A DNA stretch of 64,000 bases from Micropruina sp. (GTDB taxonomy: Bacteria; Actinomycetota; Actinomycetes; Propionibacteriales; Propionibacteriaceae): the NCBI GenBank assembly GCA_016711105.1, contig JADJTO010000011.1, forward strand, positions 30,057-94,056. Reading direction: 5' to 3'. Below the pieces are notes generated by a model. The model worked only from the letters and a program-made list of their open reading frames with translations, searched no databases and was not told where the DNA came from. Positions 22,438 to 31,246 of the stretch are shown one piece after another. The translations under genes and the position numbers were made by a program. Numbering within the stretch: the stretch's first letter is position 1; each line of letters opens with the position of its first letter.

Positions 22438-23512
22438 CCAACAAGCGGATTCGCTCCTCGGGGGAGTCGAGTGCTCCCTCGAGGGACGCCCCGATCTCGG
22501 ATCCCTGGTGCTGCCCCAGGGCCACAAGCGCGCCGAAGCGGACGTCGGCGTCCGTATCGTCAAGGGCCCGGATCAGGGCCGGTACGGCCGTCGCCTCACC
22601 AAGGAAACCCAACGTTTCGACCGCGTGCAGCCGAACCTCGATTCTGGGCAGCTGCCCGGGGGCGCGTGAGCCGTCCACGAGGTTCGCCAGCGGTACGGCG
22701 GCCTCCACGCCAAAGCTGGCCAGTGCCCTCGTGAGGGTGTCCCGCCGGACCGGGTCCGCGTCGCCCAGGTGATCCAGCAGCGCTTTGAGGGCCTCCGCTC
22801 CGCCCAACTGCCCCAGCGCAAAGATCGCTTTGGCGACGACGGTCGCGTCCTCGTCGGCCAGCAGCCGGATCAGTGGTCCGACCGCCGCACGGTCGCCCAG
22901 TTTGCTCAGCACGTGGGCCATCTGTCGCCGGACGGCGGGATCGGCATGGCTGAGGTGGGCCGCGACCAGCGGAACTACCATCTCGCCCCGTTGCACGACC
23001 GCCCACGTGAGCACTTCCCGGACGGCGTCGTCCGGGTCATCCACCAACCCCTGAATCAGGGTGGCCAGCGGCGCGGTGGTGGGATCACTCAACGCCGCCC
23101 GAAGGCGGATCGTCGGGTCGGGGTGCCGCAGGCGCTCGGTGAGGGCGATGATGGCCAACACCCCAGACCAGGACGAGTCGTCGGCACTCTGGAGTTCGCT
23201 CAAGCGGGCCAGCAGCTCTTGTTCGGCCTGCACCCGCTCTCGCACCAGCGCCATGTGTTGGTGCAGCACGCCCGAGGCGTCGAAAGCCGGGTCATCCAAG
23301 GCTCGGGCGACGTCGAACAGGCTCAGCCCGAGCGACTTGAGTTGCTGGATGTTGAGCAGCCGACGCAGGTCCTCGGGGGAGTAGAGGCGATAGTGGCCGC
23401 TCGTCCGGTCACTGGGGGTGAGCAAGCCCAGCTCGTCGTAATGCCGTAGCGTCCGGACGGTGAGCCCCGTCCGCCGGGCCACCTCCCCGATCCGCAGCCA
23501 GATCTCTTCCAC
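22406..23512 (-). CDS. MerR-family regulator fused to HEAT repeats
   Basis: 368 aa. Residues 6-75 are a MerR winged helix (LRIGEVARRTGLTVRTLRHY, then YRLYSPEDLRRLLNIQQLKS). A coiled-coil dimerisation helix follows (MALVRERVQAEQELLARLSE). From about residue 120 the effector part is replaced by six or seven HEAT repeats (DPTIRLRAALSD, VREVLTWAVVQRG, VRRQMAHVLSKLGD, VRFGALVALGQ). No cysteine or drug-binding domain is seen, so the signal is probably a protein. MerR proteins activate promoters by untwisting a long -10/-35 spacer. It is divergent from the hydrolase gene at 23643 and convergent with its HEAT paralogue. Confidence 0.83.
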   Translation of the reverse strand: MEEIWLRIGEVARRTGLTVRTLRHYDELGLLTPSDRTSGHYRLYSPEDLRRLLNIQQLKSLGLSLFDVARALDDPAFDASGVLHQHMALVRERVQAEQELLARLSELQSADDSSWSGVLAIIALTERLRHPDPTIRLRAALSDPTTAPLATLIQGLVDDPDDAVREVLTWAVVQRGEMVVPLVAAHLSHADPAVRRQMAHVLSKLGDRAAVGPLIRLLADEDATVVAKAIFALGQLGGAEALKALLDHLGDADPVRRDTLTRALASFGVEAAVPLANLVDGSRAPGQLPRIEVRLHAVETLGFLGEATAVPALIRALDDTDADVRFGALVALGQHQGSEIGASLEGALDSPEERIRLLARRLLADRAG

Positions 23513-23642
23513 CCAGACACGGTATGCGACAGCGGGCCCGCAGCAACCAGGCGCGACAACGCCGAAGTCCTTGCCGGTGCGGCGGCCACCGGCCTAGGGT
23601 CGAGGCACATCGCGCGTTGTCGCCCTGGAAGGGAGTGGCCCC

Positions 23643-24248
23643 ATGGCCGAGGTCATGATGTTTCATCACGTGCAGGGACTCACCGACGGCGTGCTCGCCT
23701 TCGCCGAGAACCTGCGTTCCCACGGCCACACCGTGCACACGCCTGACCTTTACGCCGGCGCGCTCCCGGAGAGCATCGAGGACGGGATCGCGCTGATCCA
23801 GGCGATCGGGGACGAGGTGCTGGATCTTCGCGTCGTCGAAGCCGTGGCCGACCTCCCTCCCGGCGTGGTCTTCGCAGGGTTCTCCTGGGGTTCGGCCAAG
23901 GCTCAGGGGCTGGCCCAACTACGGCCAGGAGCCCGCGGGGCGCTGCTGTACGAAGGGTGCTTGCCGATCACCGGCGATTGGTCTTTCGGACCCTGGCCGG
24001 ACGGCGTGCCGGTCCAGATCCACGGCATGGCCAACGACCCGTTCTTCGCGCAGGAGGGCGACCTGGATTCAGCCCGGGAGCTGGTCGAGTCGGTCGGCCC
24101 GGAACTGGCCGAACTGTTCGTCTACCCCGGGGACGCGCACTTGTTCACCGACAGTTCGCTGCCCTCCTATGACGCGGCGGGGACAACGTTGGTATTGCAG
24201 CGGTCGCTCGCCTTCCTGGATCGGGTCGACACGCTCAGCCACGCATGA
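23643..24248 (+). CDS. Dienelactone hydrolase family protein
   Basis: 201 aa, alpha/beta-hydrolase fold. The start follows GGGAGTGGCCCC. The nucleophile elbow is GFSWGSAKAQG (residues 80-90), with serine where classical dienelactone hydrolases carry cysteine. HGMANDPFF supplies the acid Asp and PGDAHLFTD the catalytic His, so the triad is complete. Family members hydrolyse lactones or esters; the exact substrate is unknown. It is divergently transcribed from the MerR-HEAT regulator with about 130 bp between starts, so it is the best candidate target of that regulator. Confidence 0.82.
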   Translation: MAEVMMFHHVQGLTDGVLAFAENLRSHGHTVHTPDLYAGALPESIEDGIALIQAIGDEVLDLRVVEAVADLPPGVVFAGFSWGSAKAQGLAQLRPGARGALLYEGCLPITGDWSFGPWPDGVPVQIHGMANDPFFAQEGDLDSARELVESVGPELAELFVYPGDAHLFTDSSLPSYDAAGTTLVLQRSLAFLDRVDTLSHA

Positions 24249-24291
24249 TCCCGAGTGAGACGATGCTCGAGGTGTGAGCGGTAGTCACGTC

Positions 24292-24993
24292 ATGGAGGCA
24301 CGCCAGAAGACCATCGGCATGATCGGTGGCATGTCCTGGGAGTCGACAGCCGAGTACTACCGGCTGGCCAACCAGCTGACGCGTGATCGCCTCGGCGGGC
24401 TGCATTCGGCGAGTGTGTTGATCGCCTCAGTGGACTTTGCCGAGATAGAGGAGTTCCAATCCCGCGGCGAGTGGAGCCTGGCCGGAGCGCAGTTGGCGGA
24501 GGTGGCCCGATCGCTGGAGACGGCGGGCGCCGAGCTGCTGATCCTGTGTACGAACACGATGCACAAAGTCGCGCCGGCGATCGAGGCCGCGGTGTCGATT
24601 CCCTTCCTGCATCTGGCCGACGCCACCGCCACAGCCGTGCGAGCGGCAGGAATCCGGACGGTCGGACTGCTGGGCACCGCCTTCACCATGGAGCAGGACT
24701 TCTATCGCGAGCGGCTGCGCGGCCACGGCTTGGAGGTGGTGGTCCCTGGCGAGGAGGATCGAGCCCTGGTGCATCGCGTGATCTACGACGAACTCTGCCG
24801 AGGGTTGGTCGGCGAGGAGTCACGTGCCGAGTTCACCCGGATCATCGGCCTGCTCGCCGACCGCGGCGCTTGCGGCGTGATTCTGGGATGCACCGAAATC
24901 GAGTTGCTCGTCGGCCCCGAGCACAGCCCGATCCCCACGTTCCCCACGTCCCGCTTGCACATCGAAGCCGCCATCGCGGCCTCGTTCAGCTGA
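24292..24993 (+). CDS. Aspartate/glutamate racemase family protein
   Basis: 233 aa from the ATG at 24292; a GTG at 24274 is an alternative. KTIGMIGGMSWESTAEYYR is the family N-terminus. The two catalytic cysteines are present: LCTNTMHK (first) and GCTEIELL (second), in the pseudo-symmetric alpha/beta halves of PLP-independent racemases. It resembles the YgeA-type amino-acid racemases rather than the essential MurI. It may supply D-amino acids for the wall or in turnover. It follows the hydrolase by 43 bases on the same strand and may be cotranscribed. Confidence 0.85.
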   Translation: MEARQKTIGMIGGMSWESTAEYYRLANQLTRDRLGGLHSASVLIASVDFAEIEEFQSRGEWSLAGAQLAEVARSLETAGAELLILCTNTMHKVAPAIEAAVSIPFLHLADATATAVRAAGIRTVGLLGTAFTMEQDFYRERLRGHGLEVVVPGEEDRALVHRVIYDELCRGLVGEESRAEFTRIIGLLADRGACGVILGCTEIELLVGPEHSPIPTFPTSRLHIEAAIAASFS

Positions 24994-25027
24994 GCAAAGG
25001 CTCCACGCCCCGCTCGCTCAAGGTGCT

Positions 25028-25777
25028 TCAGGACCCGGGAAGCCGGCCCGTGGCTGGTGAGCGGTCTGTCAGGCAGTAGGGCCGCCCGACCGGATCGGCG
25101 AGCACCGTCCAGTACCTCCGGACGTCCACCACACCGGCCCCGAGCGCGAGATGCGCCTTCGTGGTGAGCGGACGATCGTTCGTGGCCAGGTCGATGTGCG
25201 CGCGGACGGGGCCCTCAGCCTCCTGGAGTCGTTGGAGCAGGATCCGGACGGGCATCCCGTCGGGTCGAGCGAGCGAGCCGAACTCGGCCCGGGCCGACGG
25301 CGCGAACCGCCACCCGGTCAACGCCTGCCAGAACTCGACCTCGGCCGGATAGTGCTGGGGCGGCACGTCGAGACAGACCTGGTCGATCAGGGACTCGTTG
25401 CCCTCGCGAACCTGCCTCGACGCCGAACCGGCGTTCGTCCACGTGGTCAGGCAGAAGGTGAACCCGCCCGGCGAGCGCATGATCACCACCGTGTCGCCGA
25501 GCCGCCCGATCTCAACCGCGCCGAGCCGGGCTGCTTCGATCGCGGCCACGCCGACATCGTCGACGTCAAGATCCAGATGAACCCCGCCACCCTCATCCAC
25601 CCGCTGAAGCTTCACCCACGGGTCACCGGACGGGGGCCGCAACGTGGCAAACTCTCCGCGTTCGCCCCGGCGCTCAGAAATCTCCCAGCCGGTGACGGCC
25701 GACCAGAAGTCCCAGGAGCGATCCGCGGCATCACTCTGGGTGTCGAGGAACAACCACTGCCACTTCACGTTGATCAT
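25028..25777 (-). CDS. Two-domain VOC (glyoxalase-like) protein
   Basis: 249 aa made of two glyoxalase/bleomycin-resistance-like halves (residues 5-115 and 130-240), each with the beta-alpha-beta-beta-beta layout: WDFWSAVTGWEI and GGGVHLDLDVDD in the first, VEFWQALTGWRF and VRAHIDLATND in the second. PGGFTFCL and PVGRPYCLT close the halves. This is the common actinobacterial VOC type with unknown substrate; metal ligands (H and E) are only partly conserved. Monocistronic and convergent with the racemase gene. Confidence 0.8.
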   Translation of the reverse strand: MINVKWQWLFLDTQSDAADRSWDFWSAVTGWEISERRGERGEFATLRPPSGDPWVKLQRVDEGGGVHLDLDVDDVGVAAIEAARLGAVEIGRLGDTVVIMRSPGGFTFCLTTWTNAGSASRQVREGNESLIDQVCLDVPPQHYPAEVEFWQALTGWRFAPSARAEFGSLARPDGMPVRILLQRLQEAEGPVRAHIDLATNDRPLTTKAHLALGAGVVDVRRYWTVLADPVGRPYCLTDRSPATGRLPGS

Positions 25778-25850
25778 CCGCTCCCTTTCGCCGTTCTTCG
25801 GTGGCGAGACTACTCAGGCCGCGTCCCGCTAGAACCCAGCGGCGATCGCC

Positions 25851-26396
25851 TCAAGGGCCAACCGGCCGTCGACTGGCTCCGTGCACCGAGGTGGTGAGAG
25901 TCACAGGCCCCAAAACGCCCCGGAGAGACCGACGCTGCGCAGGTAGCTGGTTACCGCAGGTGTGCACGACGTCGTTCCACATCCGCGCCACCGGGGTGAG
26001 GAAGTGGGCCACCTGGTCGCCGGGCGGGGGTGCGGCGTTGCTGACGTTCCAGGCATGCGGCGCAGCGCAGGCGGGGCAGCGGGTCGAAACCAGAACCGCC
26101 CCCTCCGCGGGCAGCAGGTGGGGGAGAGCGAATGAGTCCCAGGCGCATCCTCCCCACCACAGGGTGCTGCGGCCCATCACCGCGAAGCCCAGCGGTATCG
26201 CTGAGAACGGATGAGCCATCGCGATCGCTCCAGGGCCGTCCAGCGCCACGTGCCGTCGAGTGGCGAGAAGTGCCAGGCCGTCCGCCACCTCTGCGGTTGT
26301 GACCCCCAGGGTTGCGCCGAGGTCGGTTGCCTCCGGCGCCCGCCCCGTGGAAGCGAAGGCCCGATAGATCGCCAGTCGCAGATCTTCGGGATCCAT
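25851..26396 (-). pseudogene. merB: Alkylmercury lyase (MerB)-like gene with damaged C-terminus
   Basis: From the ATG at 26396 the product starts MDPEDLRLAIYRAFASTG, has a winged-helix-like part (TDLGATLGVTTAEVADGLAL), and the MerB active-site motif GGCAWDSFALP with the Cys and Asp equivalent to C96 and D99; HTC near the end matches C159. MerB cleaves the carbon-mercury bond. After HTCGNQ the frame is wrong: the adjacent frame contains YLRSVGLSGAFWGL and a stop at 25901-25903, the usual C-terminal end, so about 40 residues and the frame have been lost. The last part of the open frame is thus not native. No merA or merR is nearby. Confidence 0.6.
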
Positions 26397-26523
26397 CGCT
26401 CGATCTTGCCCGATCGGCGCCGGCTCGAACCTCGGCACGGGGTCACTGCCCGTTTCAATCGGCGCCGCTCGCGAGTTGGATTTGTGGACCCACCGGGGAG
26501 TTCCGGCAGGCCCCCGCTGAGGG

Positions 26524-27277
26524 TCAGTCATGGTCCCGATAGAACACAGCTGCGATCGCATCGGGTCCGCCGGTGAGCAGAATGCCGTCCGCCACGCGAA
26601 GCGCTTGCTCCTCCAAGTCGGCCAGGACGGCCTGACGTTCCTCCTCGTCGATCGCGTCGAGCAGCCGCAGCGTGTTCTGCCAGGCATGGTCACGCCAGGT
26701 GAAGAGGAGCCGCGACGCCATGAACTCGTCCGCACGCCCGAACAGCAGATCCAGAACGCCCAGCGAGGGAACGGCCCGCTCCAGCACCTGGTCCTGCACG
26801 AGGTCGGCGGAGCGTCCGATGATCTCGTTCACCAGGTGGAAGTCGGCAAGCCGTTGCGCGCGACGCTCGGCGCTGAGTTCCCGCCACTCGGAGCGCAGCA
26901 ACTCATCCAAGGTCCGGGGCCAGATCCACGTTGATGTGGGCGTTGATCCCCAGCAGCAGCCGCTGAATCGTCCAGACCTGCGGGTCCCGGCAACTGTCAT
27001 GCGCGCGCCGCCAGGCCTGTGGGGCAGACTCCGGCTGGGCGTCGTAGGCGATCAGGGCGGCGAAGTAGCGCTCGGCGAAACGGTCCAAGAGGTGATCGAC
27101 CCAGTCCGGGTCGCCGAACTCGCCGCTGCCGACCGCCGTGACCATCGAAGACGTCATCAGTTGGTAGCAGGCCAAGAAGGTGGCCCGGCCGTCATCGAGA
27201 TCGGCCCACGTGGTGGCCAGTTGCTGCATCCGTTCCAGCGTGGCTGCCCCACTGGTGTGATGAGTCGGCATCGACAC
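26524..27277 (-). pseudogene. DUF5995 family protein, frameshifted
   Basis: The first part (27277 to about 26915) reads MSMPTHHTSGAATLERMQQL, LACYQLMTSSMVTAV and QRLLLGINAHINVDLAPDL. The continuation in the neighbouring frame reads DELLRSEWRELSAERRAQRL, FHLVNEIIGRSADLVQDQVL and TWRDHAWQNTLRLLDAIDEE. Joined, they give a 250-aa protein of the DUF5995 family, whose hallmark is the GINAHINxDL segment. One missing or extra base near the GGGG run at about 26915 explains the break. The function of the family is unknown; it is helical and probably enzymatic. Confidence 0.68.
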
Positions 27278-27425
27278 TCCTCCCCAGGTCGACCGGACAA
27301 CTCACGCTACTCGGAGCGGCGAGCGCCGACCATGGGAAGTCTTGCCACCGCTGATCGCGACCTGCTGAACCCGACCCGTCCCTTGGGGGGTCGTTTTCCC
27401 GCCCCGGCCGTGATATCGAAGAACT

Positions 27426-28460
27426 ATGGCGGCGTTCGACGACTCGGGGGATCGGAGTTCGCCACCCACGCCCCGGTTGAACCTCGCCAACGCGCACTTC
27501 GTCACCGGGCGGGTGGCTTTTGGCGGGGACCTTTCTCCGCTGTTCGGCGTGGCCAAACGCCAACTTCAGGAATTGGCGGACACCGGTATCACCCACATTG
27601 CCGATCTCCGTCAGGAGTGGAGCGACGAGCCGCTGGTCGGGGTGTGGCAGCCACGAATGCGCTACCTGCATCATCCGGTCCGCGACGCAGGGCAGGTGAT
27701 TCCCGGCCATTGGTTCACCGAGCTGAACAACTGGGTGTCGCGGGCCTTGGAGGATCCTGCGGCAAAGGTGCTGGTGCACTGCCACATGGGGGTCAATCGC
27801 GCACCCTCGGCCGCGTTTGCGCTGCTGCTGGCGCAAGGCTGGACGGTGAAGGAGGCCCTCACCGCCCTCCGCTCCGCGCGCCCGGTCGCCGTGATCGACT
27901 ACGCCTCGGACGCCCTGGCCTGGCATCTGGAACGACAGGAGGCTGGGCCCCGGGAACGCGGGACGGCCCGTCGAGCACTGACTGTGTGGCGTCAAGCCAA
28001 CCGGCTCGATCCGGGGCAAGTGATCCGCAAGATCCGCTCCCAGGAGCCTGGCGGCTCCACCTGGCTGCTGGTCATCGACGCGAAGACGATCGATGAGCTC
28101 GCAGCGATCTACACCGGCGCGACCCGGGCGGTGTGGCTGCCGGTCGACACCGAGCCGCACCAGCTGGCCCAGCTGGACGAAGTGCTGTTGTGGTGCGCGG
28201 ACCCCCGCGCCGGAAGCCCCGGGCTGGTCGGGCAAGGACGGGTCGTCGGCCCCGCCCAAGAACGCCGCCCCGGTCGCTTGTGGCTGCCGGTGCTCGTCCG
28301 CCTGGTTGGGCGCAAAGGCCTCCTTGCTGCGACCGGTTGGTTCCACGGCTCGGCCGACCTGGACACCCTCCTGGCCGAGATCGCCATCGCGGCACCCACC
28401 CCGGGGGCGATTCGGCCGGCACCGAGGTCACTGCTGGCACGCTTGGGCCGGACGCGCTGA
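27426..28460 (+). CDS. Dual-specificity protein phosphatase with C-terminal extension
   Basis: 344 aa. Residues 15-160 are a DSP-like phosphatase: the general-acid loop region is HHPVRDAGQVIPGHWF and the P-loop is VHCHMGVNRAPSAAFALLL, a HCxxGxxRAxS variant that keeps the catalytic Cys and Arg. It would remove phosphate from Ser/Thr/Tyr or from a small phosphorylated molecule. Residues 180-344 form an extra region (TWLLVIDAKTIDELAAIYTG, RLWLPVLVRLVGRKGLL) that I do not recognise; it could regulate the phosphatase. No kinase is adjacent. ATG start, upstream neighbour divergent. Confidence 0.8.
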   Translation: MAAFDDSGDRSSPPTPRLNLANAHFVTGRVAFGGDLSPLFGVAKRQLQELADTGITHIADLRQEWSDEPLVGVWQPRMRYLHHPVRDAGQVIPGHWFTELNNWVSRALEDPAAKVLVHCHMGVNRAPSAAFALLLAQGWTVKEALTALRSARPVAVIDYASDALAWHLERQEAGPRERGTARRALTVWRQANRLDPGQVIRKIRSQEPGGSTWLLVIDAKTIDELAAIYTGATRAVWLPVDTEPHQLAQLDEVLLWCADPRAGSPGLVGQGRVVGPAQERRPGRLWLPVLVRLVGRKGLLAATGWFHGSADLDTLLAEIAIAAPTPGAIRPAPRSLLARLGRTR

Positions 28461-28480
28461 GCCCGCGGCCGCGAACCTAA

Positions 28481-28640
28481 GGAAGCGCTGATCAATCATG
28501 TCCCGGCTGCGGCGCACTGGGCAGGCGATCTGCAACCCCCAGAACGTGGAACGGATGCCCGATACGACCCCACGATCTGGGGGTCGCAGCTCATCCCGCC
28601 CAGCACGTCCTCGCGCGGAACAGCATTGATCAGCGCTTCC
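28481..28640. mobile_element. 160-bp MITE-like inverted repeat element
   Basis: Termini GGAAGCGCTGATCAAT (28481-28496) and its exact complement (28625-28640) form a perfect 16-bp terminal inverted repeat, and the two halves remain similar inwards for about 70 bases (for example TGCAACCCCCAGAACGTGG facing TGCGACCCCCAGATCGTGG). The flanks are CCTAA on the left and CCTGA on the right, a near target duplication. It encodes no protein. It may be a non-autonomous transposon or a very long transcript hairpin downstream of the phosphatase gene. Confidence 0.5.
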
Positions 28641-28711
28641 CCTGAGCGGATTCGGCGGACGAATCGGCCCGCAGGCTGGACTGTTGCACCCGCGTCCCCA
28701 ACGATGAAGGT

Positions 28712-29641
28712 GTGACAACCTTTCGCCTGCCCCAGACTGAACTGACTGCCTCCAGCGTGATCCTCGGAATGATGCGGATCCCCGGCCTCACCGACGTGGA
28801 GATTCGCGCACTCTACGGCGCGGCCCGCGACGCGGGTGTGAATGTTTTCGATCATGCCGACATCTACGGAACTCACCGCCATGAATGCGAGGAGCGCTTC
28901 GGGACGGCGGTGGGGCTCACCCCGCACGAGCGGGAGCACATCATCATTCAAAGCAAGGTCGGGATTCGGGATGGGTACTTCGACTTCTCCGCCGAACACA
29001 TTCTGCGCACCGTGGACGAGTCGCTGCAGGCCCTTCGCACCGAACACCTGGATGTGTTGCTGCTGCATCGCCCCGACACGTTGGTGGAACCGGACGAGGT
29101 GGCCGCGGCCTTCACCCGACTGGAGGAGGCGGGCAAGGTCCGCTACTTCGGTGTCTCCAACCACACCCCGGGCCAGATCGAGTTGCTCCGCGCGTCCGTG
29201 CAGCAGCCTCTGGTGATCAATCAGGTGCAGTTGAGCATCACCCACGCCCCGATCATCGCTTCCGGAATCGCCACCAATATGGCTGGCCTGGACCAATCCC
29301 TCGACCGCGACAACGGCATCCTCGATCACGCCCGCCGCACCGGGATCACCCTGCAGGCCTGGTCGCCCTATCAGAAGGGCTTCTTCGACGGTGTCTTCCT
29401 GGGTGACCGGGAGCACTACCCCGAACTCAACGACGTGCTGGACGAGCTGGCCGCCACCCACGGGGTCACCCCGAGCGGGATCGCGACCGCCTGGATCACC
29501 CGGCATCCGGCCAACATCCAGGTGGTGCTCGGCACCACGAATCCGACCCGGGTCGCCGAGGCCGTCGCCGGCTCACGAATCAAGCTGAGTCGCCGGGATT
29601 GGTACCGCTTGTTCACCGCCGCCGGGCACATCCTGCCCTGA
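28712..29641 (+). CDS. Aldo/keto reductase
   Basis: 309 aa, GTG start. NADPH-dependent (alpha/beta)8-barrel oxidoreductase. Catalytic residues are in place: Asp of the NVFDHADIYG motif with Tyr four residues on (D-x-x-x-Y), Lys in IIQSKVG, and His in VLLLHRPDTL. The family motif KVRYFGVSNHTPGQIELL and the NADPH-binding tail GTTNPTRVAEAV are clear. It resembles the YdhF group of E. coli reductases. The likely role is reduction of aldehydes or ketones; no pathway partner is adjacent. Confidence 0.9.
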   Translation: MTTFRLPQTELTASSVILGMMRIPGLTDVEIRALYGAARDAGVNVFDHADIYGTHRHECEERFGTAVGLTPHEREHIIIQSKVGIRDGYFDFSAEHILRTVDESLQALRTEHLDVLLLHRPDTLVEPDEVAAAFTRLEEAGKVRYFGVSNHTPGQIELLRASVQQPLVINQVQLSITHAPIIASGIATNMAGLDQSLDRDNGILDHARRTGITLQAWSPYQKGFFDGVFLGDREHYPELNDVLDELAATHGVTPSGIATAWITRHPANIQVVLGTTNPTRVAEAVAGSRIKLSRRDWYRLFTAAGHILP

Positions 29642-29716
29642 CCACCTCGACGGACGGGCACCTCTGATCGTTGTCACCAAGCCGCTTTAGGCTGTGCGCA
29701 TGATCAGCCGTGGCGG

Positions 29717-30703
29717 GTGCCGTACCCAGGTCGAGCGGGTGTGCCCGCGGTGACGATCGCACCTTCCAAGGCGGAGACCCTGACCCGCCGTTCCGTGACG
29801 CTCTTCACCCTGGTGACCTTGGCCGGGGCCTGGCTGGTCTGCCTGCCGCTGTGGGGCGGGGACGGGTTGAACTCCGATCTGGCGCTGCCGGCGATGACCG
29901 CGATGATGTTCCTGCCCAGCCTGGGGGCGCTGATCTCCCTGCGGGTGATCGAGAAGGAACAGCATCCGTGGCAGGCGCTTCGGGTGCCGATCGTCGGCTC
30001 GGTCGGCCGGTTCATCCTGATCATGCTGGGCACCTGGGTCGTCGTGATCGGCTTGATCGTCGCGGCGCTGCTGCTGGGGGACTGGATTGGGGTGTATCAA
30101 CTCGATCTGGACGCTCTCACCGGGCTGCGGGAGGCGCTCGAGCCTCAGTTGCGGGCCGCCGGGCAATCGATGGACGGCTTGGCCTTGCCGGGCTGGGCGC
30201 TGTTGGCGTTGTTGCTGCCCGGGCTGGTGCTGGGTTCAGTGGTCAGCTCGCTGGCCGCGCTCGGGGAGGAGTTGGGGTGGCGCGGTTACCTCTTTCCGCG
30301 CCTCGCCCTTGATGGTCGGACGCTGGCCCTGGGCGTCTCCGGGCTTCTCTGGGGGCTCTGGCACGCACCGCTGCTGCTGCTCGGCTACAACTACGGCGAG
30401 ATTCCGAGCTGGCAGTCGATCGCGCTGATGACGGGTTTCTGCACGGTCATCGGGGCCCTGCTCTCCTGGGTGACGGAGACGGTCGGAACCATCTGGCCCG
30501 CCGCACTCGCGCATGGGACGATCAACTCCACCCTGGGCCCGCTGGCGCTCTTCCTCGGCCCCGCGGGAGCGAAGATCGACGTCACCCAAGCCACCCTGCT
30601 GGGGTGGACGGGCTGGATCGTTCCCGCCATCTTGGCGCTCATCCTCTGGGTCTGGCGGACGCCCCGGCAGCCAGCCGAACCGGCCAGGCCAGGGCCGCAA
30701 TGA
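29717..30703 (+). CDS. CPBP (ABI/CAAX-like) family intramembrane protease
   Basis: About 328 aa; GTG at 29717 or 29750 (the latter gives VTIAPSKAETLTRRS). Seven to eight membrane segments. The glutamic intramembrane protease motifs are present: GEELGWRGYLFPRL (EExxxR), LLWGLWHAPLLLLG (FxxxH-like) and ALAHGTINST (HxxxN). Related bacterial CPBP proteins process membrane peptides, modify bacteriocins or protect against them. No bacteriocin gene is seen here. It is convergent with the YqeY-like gene, with 16 bases between stops. Confidence 0.84.
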   Translation: MPYPGRAGVPAVTIAPSKAETLTRRSVTLFTLVTLAGAWLVCLPLWGGDGLNSDLALPAMTAMMFLPSLGALISLRVIEKEQHPWQALRVPIVGSVGRFILIMLGTWVVVIGLIVAALLLGDWIGVYQLDLDALTGLREALEPQLRAAGQSMDGLALPGWALLALLLPGLVLGSVVSSLAALGEELGWRGYLFPRLALDGRTLALGVSGLLWGLWHAPLLLLGYNYGEIPSWQSIALMTGFCTVIGALLSWVTETVGTIWPAALAHGTINSTLGPLALFLGPAGAKIDVTQATLLGWTGWIVPAILALILWVWRTPRQPAEPARPGPQ

Positions 30704-30719
30704 CCAGGGCGGCCACCGG

Positions 30720-31184
30720 TCAGGCCAGGGCGGCCTTGACCAGGGCAGCCACCGCGCCGCCGTCGAAGCGACCGGCCACGCGAGCGTTCACCGCTTTCAT
30801 GATCGCCCCCATGTGACGCATGCTCAGCGGGCCGTGTTGCTCGCTGGCCGCGGTCACTTCCTCACCGACGATCGCGGCCACGTCGGCCTCGTCCAACTGC
30901 TTGGGTAGGTAGGCCGCCAGCAGGGCCGCCTCGGCGAGTTCCTTCTCCGCCAACTCCTCGCGGTGACCCGCGCGGTAGGCCTCGGCCGAGTCCTTGCGCT
31001 TGGCCACCTCCTTGGCGACGACAGCCAACTCCTCGGTCATCGTGAGTGCGCGCGCCTGCTTCCCGGCGACCTCTTCGTTGCCGATCGCAGCCAGCGCCAT
31101 CCGCAGGGTGCTCTTCCGCAGCTCGTCGTGCGCCTTCATGGCAACCACGAGATCCGTCTTCAGCTGGGTCTTGAGCTCCGCCAT
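30720..31184 (-). CDS. GatB/YqeY domain-containing protein
   Basis: 154 aa from the second of two tandem ATGs (31184), which has better spacing from GGAAGGA; 31187 is the alternative. Family features: LKTDLVVAMKAHDELRKSTL, EEVAKRK-like region AVVAKEVAKRKDSAEAYRAG, LLAAYLPKQLDEADV and MRHMGAIMKAVNARVAGRFD with the GRxDG motif at the end. The domain is that of the GatB tRNA-binding tail and is found as free YqeY proteins, thought to act in tRNA-dependent amidation or RNA binding. Unbroken, normal length. Confidence 0.86.
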   Translation of the reverse strand: MAELKTQLKTDLVVAMKAHDELRKSTLRMALAAIGNEEVAGKQARALTMTEELAVVAKEVAKRKDSAEAYRAGHREELAEKELAEAALLAAYLPKQLDEADVAAIVGEEVTAASEQHGPLSMRHMGAIMKAVNARVAGRFDGGAVAALVKAALA

Positions 31185-31246
31185 CATGTTCCTTCCGTCG
31201 ACCGCCTGCCATCTTCTCACGCCCCGGCACGACGTAAGCTGTTCGG

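Noticed and set aside
25851..27277. A complete mer operon
   Set aside because: Only a damaged MerB-like gene is present; no MerA, MerT/P or MerR of the mercury type nearby. The MerR-HEAT protein lacks mercury-binding cysteines.
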